64,000 bases of DNA from Cyanoderma ruficeps (lineage: Eukaryota > Chordata > Aves > Passeriformes > Timaliidae). Shown here piece after piece: positions 11,743 through 25,900 of this stretch. The stretch is from the NCBI GenBank assembly GCA_008694505.1, contig VZDJ01000594.1:12608026-12672025 (forward strand), given 5' to 3'. Each line of letters begins with the position of its first letter. Position 1 is the first letter of the stretch. The notes below the pieces were generated by a model that was not told the DNA's origin, made no database searches, and was given only the letters and a program-made list of their open reading frames with translations. Both the position numbers and the translations under genes were made by a program.

Positions 11743-11748
11743 GTGAGC
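11743..11748 (+). other. Splice donor of IGFBP2 intron 1
   Basis: CAG|GTGAGC matches the vertebrate donor consensus closely. Splitting codon 134 here (G|AT = Asp) joins in frame with exon 2 to give Asp-Asn-Gly-Asp-Asp, the same junction as in the human protein. Confidence 0.95.
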
Positions 11749-11900
11749 AGCGCCCGGCCCCGGCCTCCGCGGGTCAGGCACGGCGCGCCGAGAGCCGCGC
11801 ACCGGGGTCGGGGCACCGAGCGCTCTGCGCGGCGCGCCACGGACCGGGCGCTGCGCGCCGGGGAGCTGGGAGTGGGGACCGCCGTCCGGGCTTCGGGCAC

Positions 11901-13549
11901 CGGGGTCAGTGCACCATCGTGCTTCGTTCACCTGGTACCGGGTACTGGGGACAGGTGGGCGCTGGGGACCGCGCACTCGGAAACGTGTGCCAGGTCAGCG
12001 CCGGGGTGCCGGAACGTCCAGGGGACAAAGGCATCCCTAAAGGGGATCTTCCCGGGGCAGAGCGACGCCGCGGGAGGGCAGACAAGGGGGATCCCTGTGG
12101 GAGAGGAGCGAGAGTAAGTCCGGGGAAGCACAAAGAGGGAAGGAATGAGAGGGGCGCTGGAGGGGGGACACATCCCTGAGGTGGGCAAAATGGGATATTT
12201 GGGGGTGTAATTACTTGGGGGTTAGAGAGGTTTTCTTGGTATGGGACAGGAACCCCAGGGGTGGAATGTAACTGGGGGGTGGAGGGGGGCGGGAAATGCA
12301 GGGACTGCTCCAGGTTGCAGGCTGGAGGTTGAGGTTTTTTAAGGGAAAAAACCCACTATGGAAACAGATCAGTGTGAACTTTGGGGAGATGCAGCTGAGG
12401 GGTGGGTGAGCTCCTTTGGGGACCAGAGAGAAGTGAATGCTCAGATTTGTATTTAGTGGAGGAGTAAAACCACCCTGGAGGGTAATGGATGCTCCAGAGA
12501 TATGGAAGAGAGGTGGTCTGGGAGGCCTGGTGGGAAGGGGAAATCTGAGGGACCGCGGGGACCCTGTGGTGTGAGGAACCTGTTCCTTATGGCCACCTTT
12601 CCAGCAGAGTCCCCCTTGGAGATGAGGTGGCCTCTGCCAGCTCCCGTGAGGGTCCTGGCCCTCTCAGGCCCCTCCGCTCCGGGAACTGGGTGCAGGGACA
12701 CGAGGAGCGTGTCCCGGGGGCACAGACACAGGGACAGGGACATCAACAGGCTCCTGACCTGTTGCTGTGATTGCCTTGGGAGAGGGAGCGCTCTTCGGGT
12801 TGCCGATGCAGCAGTGCTGGGTTTTATTAATTCCTCCTCTCCTGTACGATCAACTGCAAGCTCTTTCCTTTTTCGTGAAATGTTGAAAACTGACAAATCA
12901 GCTCGGTAAATAGAAACTAGCACTTTCTCCTTTGTAATCACCCGTCCTTGACTTCTGCTGCCTTGCTGGTTTTGCTCCCCTGGCTGTGACTTGGGCTCTT
13001 GACTCTTTTTGCATAACTAGTTCAGCAGCACGACTTTGAATTCCCTCCCTTCCCTCTTGAGGCTTTATTTAAAAGTGCTCTGAACCGTGGGCTGTACCTC
13101 TTGGCTTCCCTCTCCGGGAGGATGGGAATGCAGCCAGGTACCTGTGCATGCTGCTCCCGGTACCTGTGCACGCTGCTCCGCTGCAGGAGGAGAGATGGAG
13201 AGAGTGGAGTAAAGGAAAAACAGCAGCACCAAGAGCTTTGCACGTTTCAAGCTGCTGCTATGCACAGCCAGGCTGTGGCTGCTGTTCTTCCCACTCCTGC
13301 CCCCCCTCCTGTCCCTGCTCTCTTGCCCAACTGTGAAGGGCTGTGGAGAGCTAGGACTCTGGAAAACAATGTTGATGCGAAATCTTCCTTGATTACAGAA
13401 TCTGGGTGTCAAGGGAATGAATTTTAGACTTTCCAGAAGAAGCCAAGGGCATTCAGATTTAAGGAATTTGGCTCTGACTTCCAGGCTTATGCTTTTACAA
13501 AAAGCTGGGGTAGGTGATGGGCATTGCAGTGATGGGCTGAGAGGTGATT
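11901..13549. other. Intron 1, GC-rich 5' part, no gene
   Basis: G-rich plus-strand runs at 12190-12295 include GC-box-like GGGGCGGG near 12287. Such early-intron sequence often carries regulatory sites, but I see no clear module. The open frames on both strands at 12453-13427 have no recognisable domain. Confidence 0.5.
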
Positions 13550-13870
13550 TTCAGAGTTAGTGCTTCTTTTTTTTTCCTTTTACAGGCTTTAATTCAGAAT
13601 TACGTTAACTTCACTCAGTATTTTGCTTGATTTGATTATCTTTATTCCTTTACAATGGGTGTGATTTATTTGATTGTATCTCTGTGGGTAATACACACAG
13701 ACATAAATAGCACAGTTTAAGAGCCCTATAATGTATGTGGTGCTCTGTAATATCCATAGGGGGTGAATAATAAAAATACTGGCACATCCTTAACCAGCGT
13801 GATGTGAAACATGCAGCTGGAATATTCACAGTTGAGCATGTCTTGGCAGAGGAGCTTGGACATCCAAAAG
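13550..13870. promoter_or_regulatory. Candidate intronic conserved element
   Basis: An AT-rich, unique, stop-dense stretch about 1.8 kb into intron 1, with GATTATC- and GTTAAC-like cores and several TTTAT/AATAA motifs. It stands out from GC-richer neighbours and resembles an intronic enhancer. Only composition supports this. Confidence 0.25.
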
Positions 13871-13932
13871 GGTTTGCACTCTTCAGATTACAAAACTTTT
13901 AACAGGTTGTTTTAGCCATTAGGAAAAAATAT

Positions 13933-13975
13933 CCCAACCAAACCAAAACAACCAAACCCACAACAAAAACAAAAT
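13933..13975. repeat. A/C-rich low-complexity tract
   Basis: Repeated AACCAAAC/ACAAA words form an A- and C-rich tract on the plus strand. It may be the degraded tail of a retroposon, but no body is visible beside it. Confidence 0.7.
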
Positions 13976-16900
13976 CCGAATCTGCCAAGCTTCACTTGAT
14001 ACTCTTCAGACTCTCATCTTTGATCCGATCTGCACTGTGCTTGCTAAACATGTATGAGGGAGCTGAGTTTGCTTTTCGTTTTAAGCAGTGACAGGGAAAG
14101 CACTCTGGCACCCAAAAGAGCAGGGACTGGAATTTGCTTTCAAATGCTGATGTTAAGCCAGTTTCAAGAGTGCCCCAAGAGCAAGTTTTTGCCTGCAAAA
14201 AGCAGGTGTTAAGGGTTTTTTGGTGTGGTTGGTTTTGTGGTGCTTTTTTCTTTCTTTTTTTAATGTGCTTAAAGGTATTTACCCTTTTTCCCCTTTCCAG
14301 CTTGAAAAGGTTCCTTTGGCTGATTCAGGACTGGAATGCAGAGCTCGTGCTATTCCTAAATTAAGAGGTTGGCAAGTTTTTTTGTCCCTGATGAGAGGCA
14401 GAAGGATTGCCCAAATGAAACAAGGAATAAAACTCTGCAAATTCTCCTGCTATGGCTCCAGCATTGTTTAGTCTTCCACTAAGGTCTGTAAAGCCAATCC
14501 TGAAATGGTTGTAGGCAGAAAGTAACATAAACCACCATGTAGCTAAGAAGCAGGGGATGTTGCTCATTGCACAAGAAGCTTTGGGTGTTTTGGAGATGTT
14601 GGGAATGTTGGAACAAAATAGCAGCAGTCTGTGGAAATCAGTCTGAGAACGTCTACCCTCTCCAGGGAGGCGAATGCATCAACCCCCTTCAGTGGTGGGA
14701 GTGAGGTGGAGACTCAGCATCTACAGGGATGAGGGCCTTTTAGGTAGTTTGGTGCCTCTGGACCACGTTCCACTGCAGTTTGTTTCAGGTCATGGTGTAA
14801 CAAATTCCCATACTTGTGACTGGAGCTGCCTGACCTGGGATTAGGGTTGTTACTGTGTGTGCAGAGCTCGCAGAGCTCCTGCTGGTATTGAGTGTGTTTA
14901 TTCTCTCAGCACCTCAGCAAGATTATCATGGTGTTTCGCAGATGGAGTAAATGACGTGCCCAAGGTCCTCCAGGACACAGGGAGCAGGGTGAGGACTGTC
15001 TTTCCATTGTGTTAGTCTGTGTCCTCGCAGAAAATGTCTCAGTCCCTGCAGCCACCCTGCAGCCTAAGGTGGCCATATGGGTCTGGTATACGCAGTGTGA
15101 TCTGAGAGGCATTTTAGCTACTGCTGGTGTTTCAACCCCTCCAGTCTCAGCCAGAGGGTGGGGATCCTGCCTTCTGTTTTAGCCACGGTGAACTGGAATC
15201 AGGGGCCTGTGTGGTGTTGTCCGGCTCTCAACTCCCATGTCCTTTGCCCTTCCTTCTGCTGGGTTCAGCTCTCACCTTATTCAGTCTGGTTCAGGAGATA
15301 ATCTTGCTGCAAGCCAGCCCTAGAAAACAAGTGTCAGATCAATGACCTGAACTGGCTCAAGGTGCAGCAGGGTGCCCAGCAGGATGCCAAGTGCTGCTCC
15401 CAGGTGGGAACTTATGCTAAGAGGTGGAGCAGGGCAGATCTCAATGATGTCAACAAATGCCCTAGATTGTCTTGTCCTCACTATGAGACTAGCTGAAAAA
15501 CATGTTTTCTCCTAATGGAGACAGATCCTAGGAATAGAACTTGTTTCACTTTGAAAAAATGGTTCTTGAGCCACTGTTCAAAGCTGACCAGTTATGAGAT
15601 TTTTTTTTCCCTTCGCCAGTTCAGTTCAATTGTGTTTGTAGTATTATTTTGTTGTTGGGATACTTGTACTAATTTAATGGGATATGTCTCAGATCCCACT
15701 GCTAGCTAATGAGTCCTGCTTTGGAATCTAACTTACTTATTAAAACTAATGTGTTTTTTTTCAGTCCATACCAGTGCAAAATAACTTTTCCAAAGCGAAA
15801 GAGAGATGTGCAAAGAATGCGGCTCCAAGCAAACTTGAACTTTGAAGGGCTGGGGTTCCCTTACTTGCCTCACCAGGGTCTCCACTTTGAACTCCCATGA
15901 TACAAAAACAGCGTCAAAATAGTTAACTGTTGAAAACACAGCTTGTTTTAGCATCCTACTAAAATCCTTATTTGGGTAGCTCCAAATGCCACACATCCTT
16001 CCTTACAGGTCAGATGTCAAAACCTTCATTTCCCCTTGGCAGGCAGCTGCTAAAAGACAGTTTAATGTATTGCTTGAAAACACAGAAGACTCTGAGGTTG
16101 GAGGTAGCATAATGTAACTGGAATTTTAACAGCAACTTGAAAACCATGCCAGTAATGCTATGAATGCATTTTTCATCTCTACTGAATTGCCAGGAAGACT
16201 TCTGCTGCTCTCCTGCTTTTATAAGGAAATGAAGCATCCTTCATGATCTGCATGTGTATGTGTGTATTTGTCCTTTTGTCCCCACAACTTCTGTCAGTCA
16301 AGTTGGTGGGTCCAATGCAGAAGTGGATGTCCTGAAGGTACTAAACTTTGGTGAGCAGAGGAGAGCCAGGCTGTGAGTGTCCCCCTCATTCTGTGCTGGA
16401 AGCACATGAGCAAGAGGGAGGTTAGTTATGAGTGCAGCAACCCGGCTTTCAGCCTGGCTTATGCAAGCTTGGGCATTACCACACGCCAGGGAAGCTGACT
16501 ACCAGAACCAAATCCCCAGGAGTGTGTTAATATGTCCATAGCCACTACAGCGGCTCTGGCCAGGATAAGCTGAACGTCTGCACAGCTCCTTGCCTTGGAA
16601 GAAGTTATTAAAAGCCAAATGCAATTAGTAACAGCTATAGGGATGATAGGTGAATGAGAAAACCACATAGTTCATCTGTCCTCACTGCCTCTGTGCCTTT
16701 GCCAGTAGGTGGACCAGGTCTTCACTCTTGCCTGCGGCAGCTGTGTCTGGTCAAGAGCTAACCTGGTCATCTTTTAAGTTTTGAGACAGTAAATAACACC
16801 TTTGTGAAGTAGCTTCTTGAAAATAATGCTACCCCTTGCCAGAGTCCCACCGGAGTTTCCCGTGATGAGAGTGCTGCTGGTGTGAAAATGGTGGTTTGGA

Positions 16901-19900
16901 AGGGAGAGGGAAGCCTGGGAAGATTTCAAGACTCTGACCCAAAGCAGAAATGTGTTTTCATGCTGTCCCTTGGCAAATGATCTGTTTCCTTCTTGCCCTT
17001 TGCAGTTGTTTCCTTTCCTCTGGATTTCAGGCTTATAGTCACTGAGTATGGTATTTGTCAAGGGAACACCAAGAAGCTCCGTCTGTGAGAAAGTGAATGT
17101 CGTTTGTTTTATCCACATCCAGGAATTGAGCTGAGATAAACATTTCAGGAGGCAAACAGTGAAAACTGGAATGTGAGAGGTGTCTTTGTGTGTGGCTCTG
17201 TACATGACCTGGCTGCAGTATCATCTGGGTCTAATTTATCCGCCCAATGGGCAGCTGTTGCTGTTATCCACAAACACAACTGGATTTGTAAAGGCAGGTT
17301 TCATCCCAGCAGCCAGCAACATTCCTGTACCTGCTTTTCCTGGTCATGTGTTCTGAGCTATGGATCTAGGAGAAACAGTAGTTTCCTTGGTGGATTTTTT
17401 GTGTTTCTGTTTGGATTGGACAATTCTAAGCTTTCTGAGCATGGTAACATCTGCCTTTCTTGCTGGGACTCCTTCAGGGAGGATCTTTTGCTCTAAGCAG
17501 ACAGAGTAAGAGGAAGGCCAAGGCAGACTGTAAAAATGCAGTAATAAAACATTTCTGTTACAGAAGGAAAGGTGAGCTTGGTGGTGTACTGAGTTTTCAG
17601 GCATAAGAATTCCTATTTTCTTTCCTTGAATTGGGGTGAGATATGTAACTGTGATCAGGCATCTGCTTAGCAGACCCTTTCTGAATTGGAGAGATGCAAA
17701 TCCATTGCAATTGCTTGCACTTCCACTGTCGATTCCACCCATCTTCATCCAGGCTCTCCTTGGAGAGGTGCTGCTGGATCAGTTGCCCCTGTGACTGTGT
17801 CCTTTAGCAGCACGTACTGAACACATTGTGCTTGGCTTTCCAACTTGTCCTCTCCGACTGTTTGCATCTGCCAAAAGGGGCAGGCTTGTCCTGAGGCCTG
17901 CATTAGTGACTTCCCGGGGAAGGCAGCTGTAGTACCTGTGTACACCAAGGTGGTGCCTCATGGGTGCTGAGTGTGCTGGGGGATTGGGAGGCTGACCATG
18001 GTGCATGGTCCTGCTGTGGACTTGGGGGGGAAGGAAAAATCCTTGCTAGTGGTTCTTATATACTGTGCAAATTATTCTGCTGAGCTGATGTCATGGCAGC
18101 TGTGCACATTCTCATGCTCTGTCATACAGATCTTGGTCTTTGTTTAGACCCGCAGAGCCATGATAAGAAGTTTACCCAACTGAATCTTCACTTTTCTGGA
18201 AGAATGAGTTTTCTGCCAGTTTATCAGATTTCAAATCTAGTCTTATTATTCTTTCCACAAAGACAAACTACCTTTAGTATACCAAGTCTGACTGAAACAT
18301 CTCTGCCTACTTTCAGCAGTCACTGCCAGCAAGCTGGAAGGTGTTTCTCATTCACAAACTGGCCAAGCGTGACCTCATTAAATGTTGAGCTGACACCTAA
18401 TTACAAGAACACATGATGTGATGGCTATCCTAGGCAAAGGCTGAGGAGAAAAGGCTTAGTGCTCAGTGCAGCTTTGCTGCAGCCCAGCATTTGACAGCTC
18501 TTTGTAATTGCATTATTGATTGATTTCTGCTCAGTGTTTTGCCAGACGTGTCATTTAGTGAGATATCAGTGGGAAGATGAAGTCTCTTGTTGCATCAGTT
18601 TATGGCAGAAATAAATTGTTTAAGAAAGGAAAGGATCAGGAATTACGTGCCTTTGTTATGGACTGAAATACTGTGAGACATCAGGTCACTTTTATAAGCC
18701 TTGAACTGTCCTCTGACATTGCAGCTTTTATTCTGAAGAAAGCTGCGCTCTGTCTCTTGGCTGGTAAGGGAACAAGTTCACTGCCTGGTGCCCTCTGTTG
18801 TCAAAGATCCCATTAATTCTGCCGGCTGCAAGGAACGATTTCTTGGTATTTCATTCTGGACTGTAATTGAGAGTGACACAAAGCACTGGTGGGAATTGGA
18901 CTGTGTAGAAATCTCTGCTTTTTCTTGCAGTTTTCTGCAGATAAACCAGCTCAGGTGGGATGAGGGTATTTTTAATGCTCTGCCCATGAAATCTATAATA
19001 TTTTCAACACCTTACTGGCTGGAGGCAATTTTAGAGAGATGTTTTTGTGCCTTCTTGCAGCTTGTCCTTGTGATGCGGGATGTCTACAACATTGGCACAC
19101 AGTGCACTGCAGTCACTTGCGTGACAACATGTGTGGGATTACATATCCTGTAATATCATGAAAATTCATAAAGCTTTGCCCAGTATTTTTGCTCCAGATT
19201 ACAGCAAGATTTCCCGGTATGATGTTGCTGGTCAGACTTCAGCCAGAAGTCTGGTCTCAGCTCTCCTGGCTAGTTGTAGAAGATTTAAGTCCAAGCTGAT
19301 GAATTTCACTTGGCTTGGTGAGGAGATTGAAGCCTTTCTTCCCTTGTTTTCTCCTTGCTGTTTTCCAACTAGAAAAGGGTGAGCATCTGACATCCATTTC
19401 TTTAAGAGTGCTTGCTGCTCAGTCTGAGGTGACTGGTGAGTTGCTGAAAGTGGTTTTGTGGTTTTGGATATCCTTTAAGCTCTTTTTCGTACCTTCAAAA
19501 ATAAGGTAGGTATCCTTAGTGTGACAGGCTCTTGTAAGGGGAGTAAGGAGTGCCCTGTATTTGAAAATTCCCACATCTTGCTCCAGTGAAACTGGACAGA
19601 ATCTGACTTTTTTTTTTTTTGTATGTGGAAAGTTGCGTTGGGTCGTTTTCTGTTTGAGCCCGGGAGGTTTTATCTGTAGTGCTCAGCACGCCATTTGGCT
19701 GCAGACTGAGCCAGGGGAAAACACTCCCCTCCCATTGCTTCCAGAGGATCACCTCCCTCTGGCTCTTCTACAAGCAGAAATGGGGAGAAAAACTCAGGTT
19801 TAGTGAAGAGGGGGGGCATGAAGGGGACAAGCAGGAAAAGTGGCTGGCATGAGGCTCCATCATCCCACTGTTGGAGCCCAGAGCTGGTGCTGGGGCTCTT

Positions 19901-22900
19901 CCTCCTAGCCCTGGCTGCGACGGTAGCTACCAAGGCTATGGACAATCCAGACAGATGCCTCAGAGGCTCCCCAGGGTGCCTGCTTTGTGTGCTCTGGGAC
20001 CTGGCTGCTGGGAGGATTTGGTGTGAAGGGTAGAACCACCATGGTGTTTCTGTTCACAGTGAAGCTGACCCAACAACCCTGGGACTTTCCATGGCTGTTT
20101 TTAGTTCCTCATCCTCCTTATTCACTCTGCAGTGCCTTTGCGAAAAACAAATTCCAGTTGTGTTGGTGAATCATATCTTGATACTTGGGGACTGCTCAGG
20201 GGTGCTGCAATCCACCCTCCCCTCAGTAGCTGCTTTGATATTCTAGCTTTGCAGCTCAACCAGTGTGAGGAAAATGCTGAGTGATGGCACTATAAGGAGT
20301 CTTAACACTCCTTTCTGAAGGTTGGAAGAGCTGTTCCAGGCTCTATCCCAGACTCTGAAAAGGCATCTCTTAGTCCAGATGATTAAGGATAATATTCCTT
20401 TTCTGGAACCTTTCTCTCTGTACTACTGGGCTCCAACAGTCATTCTTCTAGTATAGTACGCACCACTAAGGACCACGGTTTTGATATGGTCTGTTATGTG
20501 CAGAAGGCCCTTTTTTTGTCTGAACTTCATCTGAGCTTGACAAGTAGAGTGACAGCGAAACCACTGCTGGACCATCTTGATCTGACTGCGATGTAAGTGG
20601 ACAAGTAAATAATCTGCCAAGATGGAAACTGGGATGAGAAGGCCTAGCAAGGTCTGAACAGCACTGCTTCCATGGCTTCTGCAGGGGTGGTTTGGGCAGG
20701 ATTTTGTTTAGGCAGAAATCCAGGTTGTTATAGACCATTGCAGAGATTATTTGGAGCAGAAGATCTGGTTTTCTAGTGATGTTTAGGGAATATTGCCATT
20801 CCTGAGACAGGATGCTGGGTCAGTAGTACAGGTACTAATTAGAGACTAACCCACTGATCCATCACTGAATTGAAAGAGCACTGTGCAACTGGGAGAAAAA
20901 AGCGAGACTCTGGCAAAATGGTGCCTTCTTACAGGTCAGCTCACTGTGGGAATTCTGAGTCATTTTGTTGTTGATTTTAGTAACTAAAATCAGTGTATTC
21001 TCTCCGTTGTCTCCTTGCCAGACCCCATAGACCCTGTAACCCCAAGCTTTCAGATTCCATTAATTCTTGTGCATTATTGAGGGATTTTGGTTGATTAGAT
21101 TCTTGCCTGGAATTTCTTTCCAGAGGAGCCCAGCTTCCCACTGCCTGCAGATGGGACCTGTAAAGCTCAACTTCCTTACACACCCAGCTGGGTACTGGGA
21201 ATACAACTTCTGATGTCTTCAGGACAAACTTGGTACCCTGTTCCTTTCAGGGCACCTGTTGCTGAGAGCATGGCCAAGACTGGGCAGGTGGAAAGCAACT
21301 GGTGTACAGAGCTTTGAATAAAGCCAAAATGCCTGTTTTGGGCTGACTTTGGAGGTCTAGGAAGGTCTAGACCTCTCTGCACGTAACAGAGGCATGGTTG
21401 GTCTGTGGGCACGGGGAGGAATTTGGCATGGAGCCCTCTGAAGCAACTATCTTGTCTAGTAAAACTCGGGCTGTGGGACTCGGTGTGAGGAAATAACAAC
21501 ATCCACTTTGGTTTCTGTAGGCTCTGTCCTGGGGGCTGGTTGGGTGTTGCAGAAGGCCACAGGAATCCTGCTTGTGACCACAGCCAGATTAATGGCCACT
21601 TGGGCAGCTTTTCAGAAGTGAGGAATTTGTCCACTTTCACAATAGTGGCAAGAAATTCCACATGAATTAATTAGTTTTATTACAGGACTTGTACTTCCTG
21701 CTCCTCTAGGGCTGCCTGAAACATTGAACTCATTACATGAAGAAATGGAAATAGTACTAAAAATAAGAGCTGGTATTCCAAGCCTTTGTGAGGAAACACA
21801 CAGAGTATACTGACATCCTTCACCAAATGTGCTTCCCAAGCTGTGGGTTTTGGCCAGATGAGATCTAAACCCAAGTTTTAGATCACTTGCAGCCACTTAA
21901 ACATTCCAGCCTGCTCCACGACGCAGTCTTCTCTCAGCCTCTTATTCCCTGCTCAGTTTAGACTGTTCATCTAGGCTTCGTAATTACTCACGCAATTTCA
22001 GTTTGATGCAGTGTTCAGATCTGACCCTTGGATGTTGCACAGTGAAGGCTGCACACTTTCAGCCTCCTCTCCCCATTAGAATGGGTTTCCTACCTTGCAA
22101 GGACACTTGGGTTTTATGGTGGTGAAGTGCTTGGAAATATCCCTGTGAAAGGGTGCTGTGCACTTGAGTTATGATGGCATGGGACTCTGGAAATGTTTGA
22201 TTGAGTGTAGTCAGAGTAATGTTAGATTGGATAAATATTTTGGGAGCCCAGAGCTGATAACTTTCCCTTGCTTACATTTGTGGGGGGGTCAGCCTGCAGA
22301 AATTTACCAGCTCTCACATGGCTTTTAAACAAATGTTGTCCGTGGACTCAGTGTGCTTTTATTTTAATCCCTTTTTAGAAGTGCTAATGTTGTCTTGAGA
22401 TTTGCCCTGCTGGTAAGGGCAGGTGTACTGCTTGCTGGTCATTCCAGTGTTTGCTTTATGAACATTGCTTCAGATACTTGTGGCTGGACTGGGATTCTGA
22501 TTTTGAGTCTCACCCCTCCTTTCTGCTCAGCCCCACCTTTGTGACCCAGGCTTGACTTGTTTTTTTGGATGAATTGAGTTCAACGTGAGAAAGCCAACCA
22601 GCGAGGTGGTAAAATTCTTGCAGATCTCACAGCACGGAGTGGTTTGGTTGCTGCTCAGCCCTCTTGAGAATTGTGATCCTCATCCTGGACAATGGCCAAA
22701 TGAGCTAACAAGGACTGAAACAGAATTTTCAGCATTAACAAAATGTGCCCTGTACAAAGGGTAAAAAATGCAAATGCAGACATAGATTCTTTTAATCTCA
22801 GGTGGTTGGAAAACATCTGTTGTTCTAGTAATGTTTGTTGTGGATTTCAGTCTCTGTTTTCCTCCATTTTTCTGTTTATTTTGTTTTATCACGCTGGTTT

Positions 22901-25900
22901 CAAGGATTTGTTACCTTACTCCTGGCCATTAGGCTGGTCCTGCACATACTGAAACTGACCTTTGCAAATTCAGCCCACACTGAAAGTGCTTGGGCAGTGC
23001 AGATACAAGGGGCCAGTAGGTGAACCTGGCCAAATGTGTGTCACGTTCGTAATCTGGCCTTAGGTGACAGGCAGCAGTGCACAAATTGGGAATTTATGAA
23101 AAGAGTACAGAGTGAGCCTTGCGAGGTGGGAACAGTGCTATGGAAACCCATCATGCTGCAGATACTGCTCAGCCCACGATTTCAGGGATTTCCAAAGCAC
23201 AGCCTGGTCTGCTGGCTGCTCACAGAGGTATCTTCTTTATTTGGTGATCTGCCTTGACTTCCAGCAGTGGGGCTTCAAGTGCTGGGAGAGGCAAACAAAC
23301 CCACAGTGATGTCTGTGTACATCAGTCCTGTGTCTTGAGGCTTCAGCTGTGGTGAGAAGGGAGGTCCCATCACTTGGGCTCTGCCCAGTGGAAGGACAGC
23401 CCTGCCCAGATCTGTTTTTATCCTTAGTTACAGGGTGTGCTGGGAGGGTTGAGCCTCCGGCTTGGCGTAGTCAGCTGTATCCTGTCCCCTGGAGCTGATC
23501 TGCCCTAGCAGAACTAAAATGTCTCAGCTGACCTAAAAAACTGCTTGCAATTGAAATGCAGTGGCCCCCATAAATATTTAACTGAGTCTATGTTTTGCTG
23601 TGCATTTTTTTCCAGTTCCTCTCTTTTGCTTTTCCCTGCCTATGTTTGGATAGTCAACTGGATGCGCATCCCCTCCATGGCATCCTGTGATGAAACTGCA
23701 TTTTTGGCAGTTAAATTATGCATCTCGCTTGTCTTCCATCATCATCATGTTTGAGACTGATATCCAGCTCAGTGGTGAGTGGTGTGAATGCCCCTGTGGG
23801 AATGTTTGCACCCCACTACAGGCTGTCCACTGCCATGCAAACCATATCCTGACAAACCTGTGTGCAGCCTGCATTAAGATTTTGTGACTCTGCTGCTGAA
23901 GTGGTGGACTCCCATCAGATGAGGGAAGTTACCAAAGTTTTGCCCAAGAAGTAGCTGTGGATGGATGGGACTTTAAGTTGTGTGGCAGAAAGAGCCTGCA
24001 GTGCAAGGCTGGCAGCAGCATACTGGGCTGAGCTTTGGAAATCCCTGAATTTGTGACCTGAGCTGGGCTGACTACCTGACCCCAGTACCTGGGGCTTGTG
24101 CAAGCTGTGCAGCCTGCCCTGTCCTGGAGTAACCCCGGCTGGGCTGCTCTCCTTTCTCCAATTGTGGGAGCATGCACGATGCCTGGAGGACATGTAGCCA
24201 TGGCCTGGCAGGGACTAGGACAGCACAGATCAGGCTGCTCCTGTGGTGGAGTTAGGCTGGGGGTACTTCAAAGCCATCGGATAGGGTCACCCATCATCGC
24301 AGCTCAACCTGGGGCAAATGTGATTTCTCCATTATGACAGTGGTCAATGGCTGCATTTCAGAGCTGGGGAGGTGATGTTGGTTCCCCTCTGCCCTGAAAG
24401 CAGCCCAGGAGCCAATACAGGGCTGTGCTGCCATCCTCTTCTGCCTGATGTCCTGGAGAGAGTCCTGGAGCTCTGCTGTGCTCAGCTGGGGTCAGACCCT
24501 GAGCAGCCTTAGGCTAGAATTGCAGGTTCGCCCTTTTCCCAGACAGACACATGCATCTGTTTAAGGCAGTCAGGGCACAGGGTGAGTGAGACTGAATGTC
24601 CCCAAAACTGCCTCTGTTTCCCAAGGACCTGAAGTGGGGGCCACAGGAATGGGATTAGACACCAGAGTTTGAGCACACATATGTTGCAATGCTGCCTGGA
24701 GGGTGCTTCTGTCCAGGGGCTTTCCTGTGGAGACATAGCCAGGAAGCTGAAATAGCAAGTGACTAAATGTCACGGTTACATTCCTGCCATCTGAAAAGAA
24801 TTCCCTATTTTCTTTTGGCTGCAAAAATTAACTTCCCTTTTCTCCTGCCTGAGCAGGCGAGCTGGCTCCCGGTGGCTGTGCCCTCGTGGCGGATGCACAG
24901 GACGGTCCAGGTCAGACTGAAAGGAAAACTCTCCTACTGGGGGCTTTTCACTGTTGTGCTCCTTTCTAAAGAAAATGTGCAGGGCTTTTCTTGGCCCTTG
25001 TGAAGGCCAAGATACAGGTCTGTAGCTGGAATAGGATAAGACTGGCCTCATTTGGGAGCTCTTCTGGGTTTTGAGCTGCTTGCTTCCCTTCTGCATCCCG
25101 CTGAGCTGTGTGGGGTGGGGGCTGGTGGCTGGCATCCGGCTTTTTGTTATTCATGTAATTAATCTCATTCCTCCCTGACTGTGGTTCTGCAGCCCCCAGG
25201 CACAGACTGGCTGTTTGGCCTCTGCTGCACAGTAAAAGCTCCACCTGGGAGTCAAGGAAACTGAGGCAGGTACAGCTGAGTTTGTTGTTCTTGGGCGTGC
25301 TTATCCTTTGGTCCTGGAAGATTCAGTAAGGGAACTGTACATTAGGACAGTAAGTTCCTTAGACTTAACAGCTTGCTTGTTGCTCTAGTGATGAGCACTA
25401 CAAAAACGATGATGGTGCCACATGTTGCCTAGTTTGAAGATGCCGAGGGGGGGAAAACACTGAAAAGGCTCCAGTGCAAAATTCCCTGGGATTTTAAAAA
25501 ATTTCTTTTAATACTCTTTGCAATAGCAGAAGTCTGGATTTTTGTCCAATGGGAGCCTGATGGGTAAGGAATGACTCAGCAGCTGCTCCACCTGGGACTA
25601 GTCAAGAGCTTGGTCCTTTGACTTGCAGAAGGCTTTTGTGGGCCCTCTGGGATCCCCTTAGCGCCAAGAGGGAAATATGCATCATTATACCCATCCTGAC
25701 CACGTGCATTCAGGGCAGCATGCTCATCCCAGTCTCTCTTGCCCTCTTCCTTTGCTGCTTTTTTTCTCTAGAACCCTGTACTTTTTTCCCATTGCATCTT
25801 TTTTTTGGTTAACAACTTCATTTTTTTCCTGCTATAAGGTGCTGTGCTTTCTTTCTTCTTGTGTTCTTGCTGCGCTTCTGCCAGCCTCATCTTCTCTCCC

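Larger units (their letters stand above)
10990..11900. promoter_or_regulatory. CpG island covering the IGFBP2 promoter and exon 1
   Basis: CG dinucleotides are abundant here and scarce in the rest of the window. The island starts just before the gene, spans the whole of exon 1 and fades in the first 200 bases of intron 1. No TATA box is present upstream of the coding start. This fits a GC-box-driven, dispersed-start promoter as described for mammalian IGFBP2 genes. The transcription start itself cannot be fixed from sequence. Confidence 0.85.

Noticed and set aside
11000..11746. 248-codon and overlapping 314-codon plus-strand frames through exon 1 in other phases
   Set aside because: They are alternate reading frames of the CpG island. 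They lack the IGFBP cysteine pattern and run past the splice donor.
11103..11900. 265-codon open frame on the minus strand across IGFBP2 exon 1
   Set aside because: It is the shadow of extremely GC-rich coding DNA with few stop codons. It is Arg/Ala/Gly-rich without any domain, and the sense strand is clearly IGFBP2.
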